Shown: piece by piece, positions 61,001 through 64,000 of the stretch
How positions within the stretch are numbered: position 1 is the stretch's first letter
How the letters are laid out: every line of letters begins with the position of its first letter
Assembly: GCA_017590115.1 (NCBI GenBank)
Contig: JAGGNK010013114.1
Coordinates: forward strand, 3,266,992-3,330,991
DNA length: 64,000 nt
Direction of reading: 5' to 3'
From: Montifringilla adamsi
Taxonomy: Eukaryota; Chordata; Aves; Passeriformes; Passeridae
Made by a program: the position numbers and the translations under genes
The notes under the pieces: generated by a model
What the model saw: the letters and a program-made list of their open reading frames with translations, nothing else
Told to the model about the DNA's origin: nothing
Databases searched by the model: none

Positions 61001-64000
61001 TCCAGAATAATACTTCATCAACAGTAAATTACTATCTCGAAGATACCTTAACAACAAGGCAAACAGAAGGTGCAGAGGTCAAATTCTGTTAGCATTACTG
61101 TCAGCATGGCCACAACCAGGAGGGCTTACCAAAAGGCAGACTATAACGCTTCCTAAATAGGGGATCAAAAAGCTTCTCAGACAGCACTCCATTAACATAA
61201 AAACTAAATGAAGCAAAGAAGTAATCAGAGTGCTTTGTGTGTGCTAGCACCAGTACTCAAATCTAAGGGATGAATGTTGGACTGAGACTGTAGTTATTCT
61301 TTCCTGACAGATGTGTGAACTTCACAGGGAAAGCAGAACTAGCAATTTACTAGCTGCTTAAGACTGGCAACAACTATACATAATACTCAGGCATTTTCCC
61401 CTGCAGAACAGCTGAATAAAAATTGCTAGTTTAGCTTAGGAAGAATATAATTTGACAGCCAATCAACATTTCCCCTGCTTTATATCCAACAGCAGAATTC
61501 ATAGATAGCTCACTCCATGTCATCTTTGCCTCTACCCTCACTTAACAGCAAGTTAATATTGGGGAAGGCAACAACAAAAGATCAGCAATACCTCACTCAG
61601 CAAGGCTTGTGCTGAACGGTATTCTTGAACCAAGTGCTCCAACTGATTGTTGATGTACTTTTCCCTGCTATTGATCTTTTCCAATGTTCTGCTGATTTCA
61701 TTATGGAGTTTGTCAAGGTAACCCTAGAAAATCACATTCTGTGAATTGACAGTATACAGACAGTATGCAAAGAGTATCAAAATGATGCTGTAGTTAAGAA
61801 AGGCTATGGAAGCCCACAGAGAGAAAAATAATACAGAAATACTGTTTTTAGCCAAGAAAAACTATTCCAAATGTGTTCTGGTTTGCCCACCTCCAAAACA
61901 CGTATTTCAGCCTTTACTGCTTCATCACTCTCCCCTCTTCAATTAATTACAAGTGTCAATGTCAGTAAGTTACTGTAAGCAACAGTACTCGAGAGTATTT
62001 GGGGGATTTTAACAGCACCTTCAGATTCCATTATTCTATTTTGTCCTCTGTAGTCAGGATGCACTTATGGTAATGCATTCATTACTGGACCCTGATAGCC
62101 CTGTTAATCCTCACACATGCAACTCCTTCCCAGAAGGTATTTTGTCACCAGGTATTTTGTCCTTAATGATCATTGTCATATAATTCCCTTTTTAATTTTA
62201 CAGCAATAGCACAAATGAAATGAAGGAAAAAAAGATCACTTTAGTTCTAAATGCATATCAAATAGAAAATAAAAATGCTGACAGATTAGTAAAATATTCT
62301 GTACATAGAAGACATACCCTAGTTTCTTTCAGAGAAGAATCAATTTCATCCTTATGCTGATGTATTTGATCTACATGAATCCTCCAATCCTAAAAAAGGC
62401 ATCACAAATTAAAACACAGGTAAGTACAATTTCTATCCTTCTCTGGTTACAAAACAACGGCACATATGCAAAGCAGGGTCAGTTCTCTTTTATACTATTG
62501 CCATGTATCATCCTGACACTGCCATGTTCATAGCCAGGGGCACTGGCTCAATGTGACACAATTTATAAATCTCCTAAATGTCACATGTGACACTCAGATC
62601 CATAAACAAACACTCACATCCTCACTGACACCATAGTAGCTATGCTTTTTAGAGTCTGATCTTCATGGAGCTATTTCTGCTAGAAACCACTGTGGGCACA
62701 AATACTAAAAATATTGATTTTAGCTGCACTAGTTCAGCTTATTCTTAGACAAAATGACTGCTTTTGATGCCCAACACCTACCAAATCTGGACTATCTGTT
62801 CTTTCCTTTCTATTTCAGTCATTACTGTTACCAGGAAAAGAATGGAAAGAAGAGGCAGAAATACCAAAACTTAGTTTTGGTAACAGGATACAATTAGAAG
62901 AAGCAAAATTATTTTCAGCTTCAAGATCATAGGAGCATACATGGACTCCGGGGTGGGGGCTGAGAAAAGGTGCTGTGAATTGGCCCTGCACACCAGGTAA
63001 TGAGTCACTAGAGAAAATGTGCTTACACTGTGTTTCACGTGTGCAGGAGACTCATGATCTCCTGTTGGTCTGGTGATAATTGCTCACAATTTGCCAAACT
63101 TTGGAGTTTAAATTAAAAAAACAGGTACACAACCCACCCCCACTTCTGTCCAGGACTTTATAATAAGTTCTAGTTTCTAGTGCCATTGATTAAACCATTA
63201 ATACTCCCCTGGTACTAGGTTTACATGCACAGCTTAGGAAACAGAATATGTTTTCTGGCACAATGGAAAAAGGCCAAACATTTTTCTCCAGTTATTTCTG
63301 AAAGAAGCTAGAAGAAGAAGAATCCTCTTTTTATGTTCATTTTGATATACTCCTTCATGCAAAGAGATAGTGCATTAAGCGGGAAGCTAGTAAACCTCAG
63401 ATCCTACAGTGGCTTTAATTTTTCATCTATGTCTTTATTAAGTTTTAATTCCTCACTGTAAGACTCAAGCATCATGTTCTCTGCAACAGATGGGCTTGCT
63501 GAGGATCACAGTAGAGTGGTTCAAGCCAGGCAATCCTTCACACAGAAAAATACAGAATGGTGTAAGACAGGCAAGCAGCTCAGCAGACAGTTGAAGGTTT
63601 CCCCAATTTTTGGCAAGGTAATTATCTTTCATTGTTTTCATGTATATGTATTGTATTGGTGTATGAATGCTGCAGATTGCTCCAACACTCCAACTACCTG
63701 GGTCACTGCAAATGAACAATTTCAATACTGCACTGACCTGTGTGTGCTACACAAGCTCTTGGAAACAATGCTTATGGCAATGCCAGGAGTAGGCCCTAGG
63801 TTTGGACCTGCCAAAGATGGATACCTACTTTTAAGCTGCTCATTCTAGACTCATTGAAATAGACTATGGAGAGAAATACACAGTTCTATGTAGCAGGCCC
63901 AGGGCCTGCAAGGCCTCCTTGGAGGTCAGAAGCCTGAGCGAGGAAATGCCAAGTCATGATGACTGGGCCTTAGAAGACCTTCTCTTCCGCCTTTGGACCC
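57815..64000 (-). CDS. IFT57: IFT57 locus, 3' part (intraflagellar transport protein 57), partial at window edge
   Basis: Coding exons in the window: 62389-62318, 61723-61592, 60699-60637, 58865-58799 and 58262-58084, together 513 nt reading 170 codons plus TAA in one frame. This corresponds to about residues 260-429 of the human protein, the C-terminal coiled-coil half. The N-terminal calponin-homology-like domain is encoded beyond base 64000. IFT57 (HIPPI) belongs to the peripheral IFT-B2 subcomplex with IFT20, IFT38, IFT54, IFT80 and IFT172, and is needed to build cilia. It also binds HIP1. It lies upstream of CD47 in the same orientation, as in mammals, with no sign of shared regulation. 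Confidence 0.93.
57836..57849 (-). terminator. IFT57: tandem poly(A) signals of IFT57
   Basis: Two AATAAA hexamers on the minus strand (57849-57844 and 57841-57836) about 240 nt after the stop codon, followed by a U/G-rich stretch. Confidence 0.55.
58084..58262 (-). CDS. IFT57: IFT57 last coding exon
   Basis: Acceptor TTTTTGGACAG; the exon enters in phase 1 and ends at TAA (58086-58084). It encodes 59 residues from A-P-L-V-K-I-K-Q to a C-terminal V-A-A-Y. The stretch E-H-T-L-L-Q-S-K-L-K-E-K-S-N-M-T-R is almost identical to mammalian IFT57 as recalled. Helical and heptad-like at first, then a short disordered tail. Only the last few residues look diverged. Confidence 0.95.
58263..58798 (-). 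other. IFT57: IFT57 last intron
   Basis: Donor GTAAGT and acceptor GACAG. AT-rich with no recognised element. Confidence 0.85.
58799..58865 (-). CDS. IFT57: IFT57 penultimate exon
   Basis: 67 nt, acceptor TCTTAAG, donor GTAAGT, phase 0 in and 1 out. Reads I-T-E-A-L-E-K-V-K-Q-E then E-E-K-G-S-S-M-T-D-G, a charged coiled-coil segment followed by the conserved G-S-S-M-T-D-G hinge. Confidence 0.93.
59526..59541. repeat. perfect 16-bp palindrome
   Basis: ACTGCATGCATGCAGT equals its own reverse complement. Its central TGCATGCATGCA also alternates purine and pyrimidine. Confidence 0.6.
59881..59923 (+). mobile_element. CR1 LINE tail remnant
   Basis: GTAGGTCCCTTCCAACTCAACTGTTCTGT matches the sense-strand CR1 3' terminus (AGGTCCCTTCCAACC... 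TTCTATGATTCT) with several changes. It is a very short relic. Confidence 0.5.
60637..60699 (-). CDS. IFT57: IFT57 internal exon
   Basis: 63 nt, phase 0 both ends, acceptor TTTTTTTCCAG, donor GTAAAA (weaker). Encodes 21 residues: A-K-E-K-Y-Q-E-G-S-G-G-V-T-E-R then I-R-V-L-S-E. The G-G-V-T-E-R break in the coiled coil is conserved with mammals. Confidence 0.94.
60700..61591 (-). other. IFT57: IFT57 intron
   Basis: Donor GTATTG and acceptor TTCCAG. No recognised element. Confidence 0.85.
61592..61723 (-). CDS. IFT57: IFT57 internal exon, coiled coil
   Basis: 132 nt (44 codons), phase 0 both ends, acceptor TTTTCTAG, donor GTATTG. Starts G-Y-L-D-K-L-H-N-E-I, contains R-E-K-Y-I-N-N-Q-L-E and ends A-Q-A-L-L-S-E. 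Heptad-patterned and charged; this is the region known to mediate pairing with IFT20 in IFT-B2. Confidence 0.96.
61724..62317 (-). other. IFT57: IFT57 intron
   Basis: Donor GTATGT and acceptor TTCTAG. No recognised element. Confidence 0.85.
62318..62389 (-). CDS. IFT57: IFT57 internal exon, most upstream one in the window
   Basis: 72 nt (24 codons), phase 0 both ends, acceptor CTTTTTTAG, donor GTATGT. Reads D-W-R-I-H-V-D-Q-I-H-Q-H then ends L-K-E-T-R. The D-W-R-I-H-V-D-Q motif is diagnostic of IFT57. Confidence 0.95.
62390..63888 (-). other. IFT57: IFT57 intron, continuing out of the window
   Basis: I looked on the minus strand for the next upstream IFT57 exon (the V-L-P-Q-L-K region) and did not find it before the window end. 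Plus-strand open frames here, such as 63474-63848, match nothing recognised. Confidence 0.75.
63889..64000 (+). mobile_element. probable start of an LTR or other GC-rich repeat, truncated by window edge
   Basis: Composition switches from AT-rich to GC-rich at TGTAGCAGGCCC (63889). A near-palindrome follows, GCAGGCCC/GGGCCTGC around one base (63893-63909). It looks like the TG-initiated 5' end of an ERV LTR of the kind found in songbirds, but this is recollection. The rest is outside the window. Confidence 0.4.

Noticed and set aside
63474..63848. 124-codon plus-strand frame near the window end
   Set aside because: No domain recognised and it lies antisense in an IFT57 intron without splice or promoter support.
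1..64000. CRISPR arrays, tRNA or rRNA genes, operons
   Set aside because: No regularly spaced direct repeats, no tRNA cloverleaf or rRNA sequence recognised; the window is clearly vertebrate nuclear DNA.

Overview
This is nuclear DNA from a vertebrate, almost certainly a bird and probably a songbird. CR1 LINE tails recur (about 18.2, 27.6 and 46.1 kb). A solo LTR at 17.3 kb resembles, from memory, passerine ERV LTRs. Genes are split into short exons with GT-AG introns. A strong CpG island lies at about 40.1-41.3 kb. The scattered short ORFs are mostly chance open frames.

Two protein-coding genes are supported, both on the minus strand and head-to-tail, in the order known from other amniotes (IFT57 upstream of CD47). 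CD47 is complete: promoter and exon 1 in the CpG island, one Ig V-set exon, five exons carrying five membrane segments, three small alternatively usable tail exons, and a 2.4 kb terminal exon ending at a poly(A) signal at 20,159-20,154. Joining the exons at their splice sites gives an unbroken frame of 330 codons. Tail-exon skipping would give ends of 319 or 331 residues. IFT57 is partial: only the last five coding exons (170 codons plus stop) are inside. Its upstream exons lie beyond base 64,000.

Layout: 1-20,134 is intergenic sequence downstream of CD47, including an AT-rich block at 3.0-3.85 kb and the LTR. 20,135 to about 40,850 is CD47. About 40,080-41,340 is the CpG island promoter. 41,341 to about 57,815 is the intergenic interval, with an MIR-like SINE, one good CR1 copy and simple repeats. 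About 57,815-62,389 is the 3' end of IFT57, followed by part of an IFT57 intron and what looks like the start of another LTR at the right edge.

The two genes are not functionally linked. CD47 is a cell-surface self signal read by SIRP-alpha and a thrombospondin receptor. IFT57 is an intraflagellar-transport complex B subunit. I see no operon, CRISPR array, RNA gene or clearly undescribed system. The points most worth checking are a 39-nt extra juxtamembrane exon in CD47, its alternative tails and poly(A) sites, and a CTCF-like site and a G/U-rich tract beside the tail exons.
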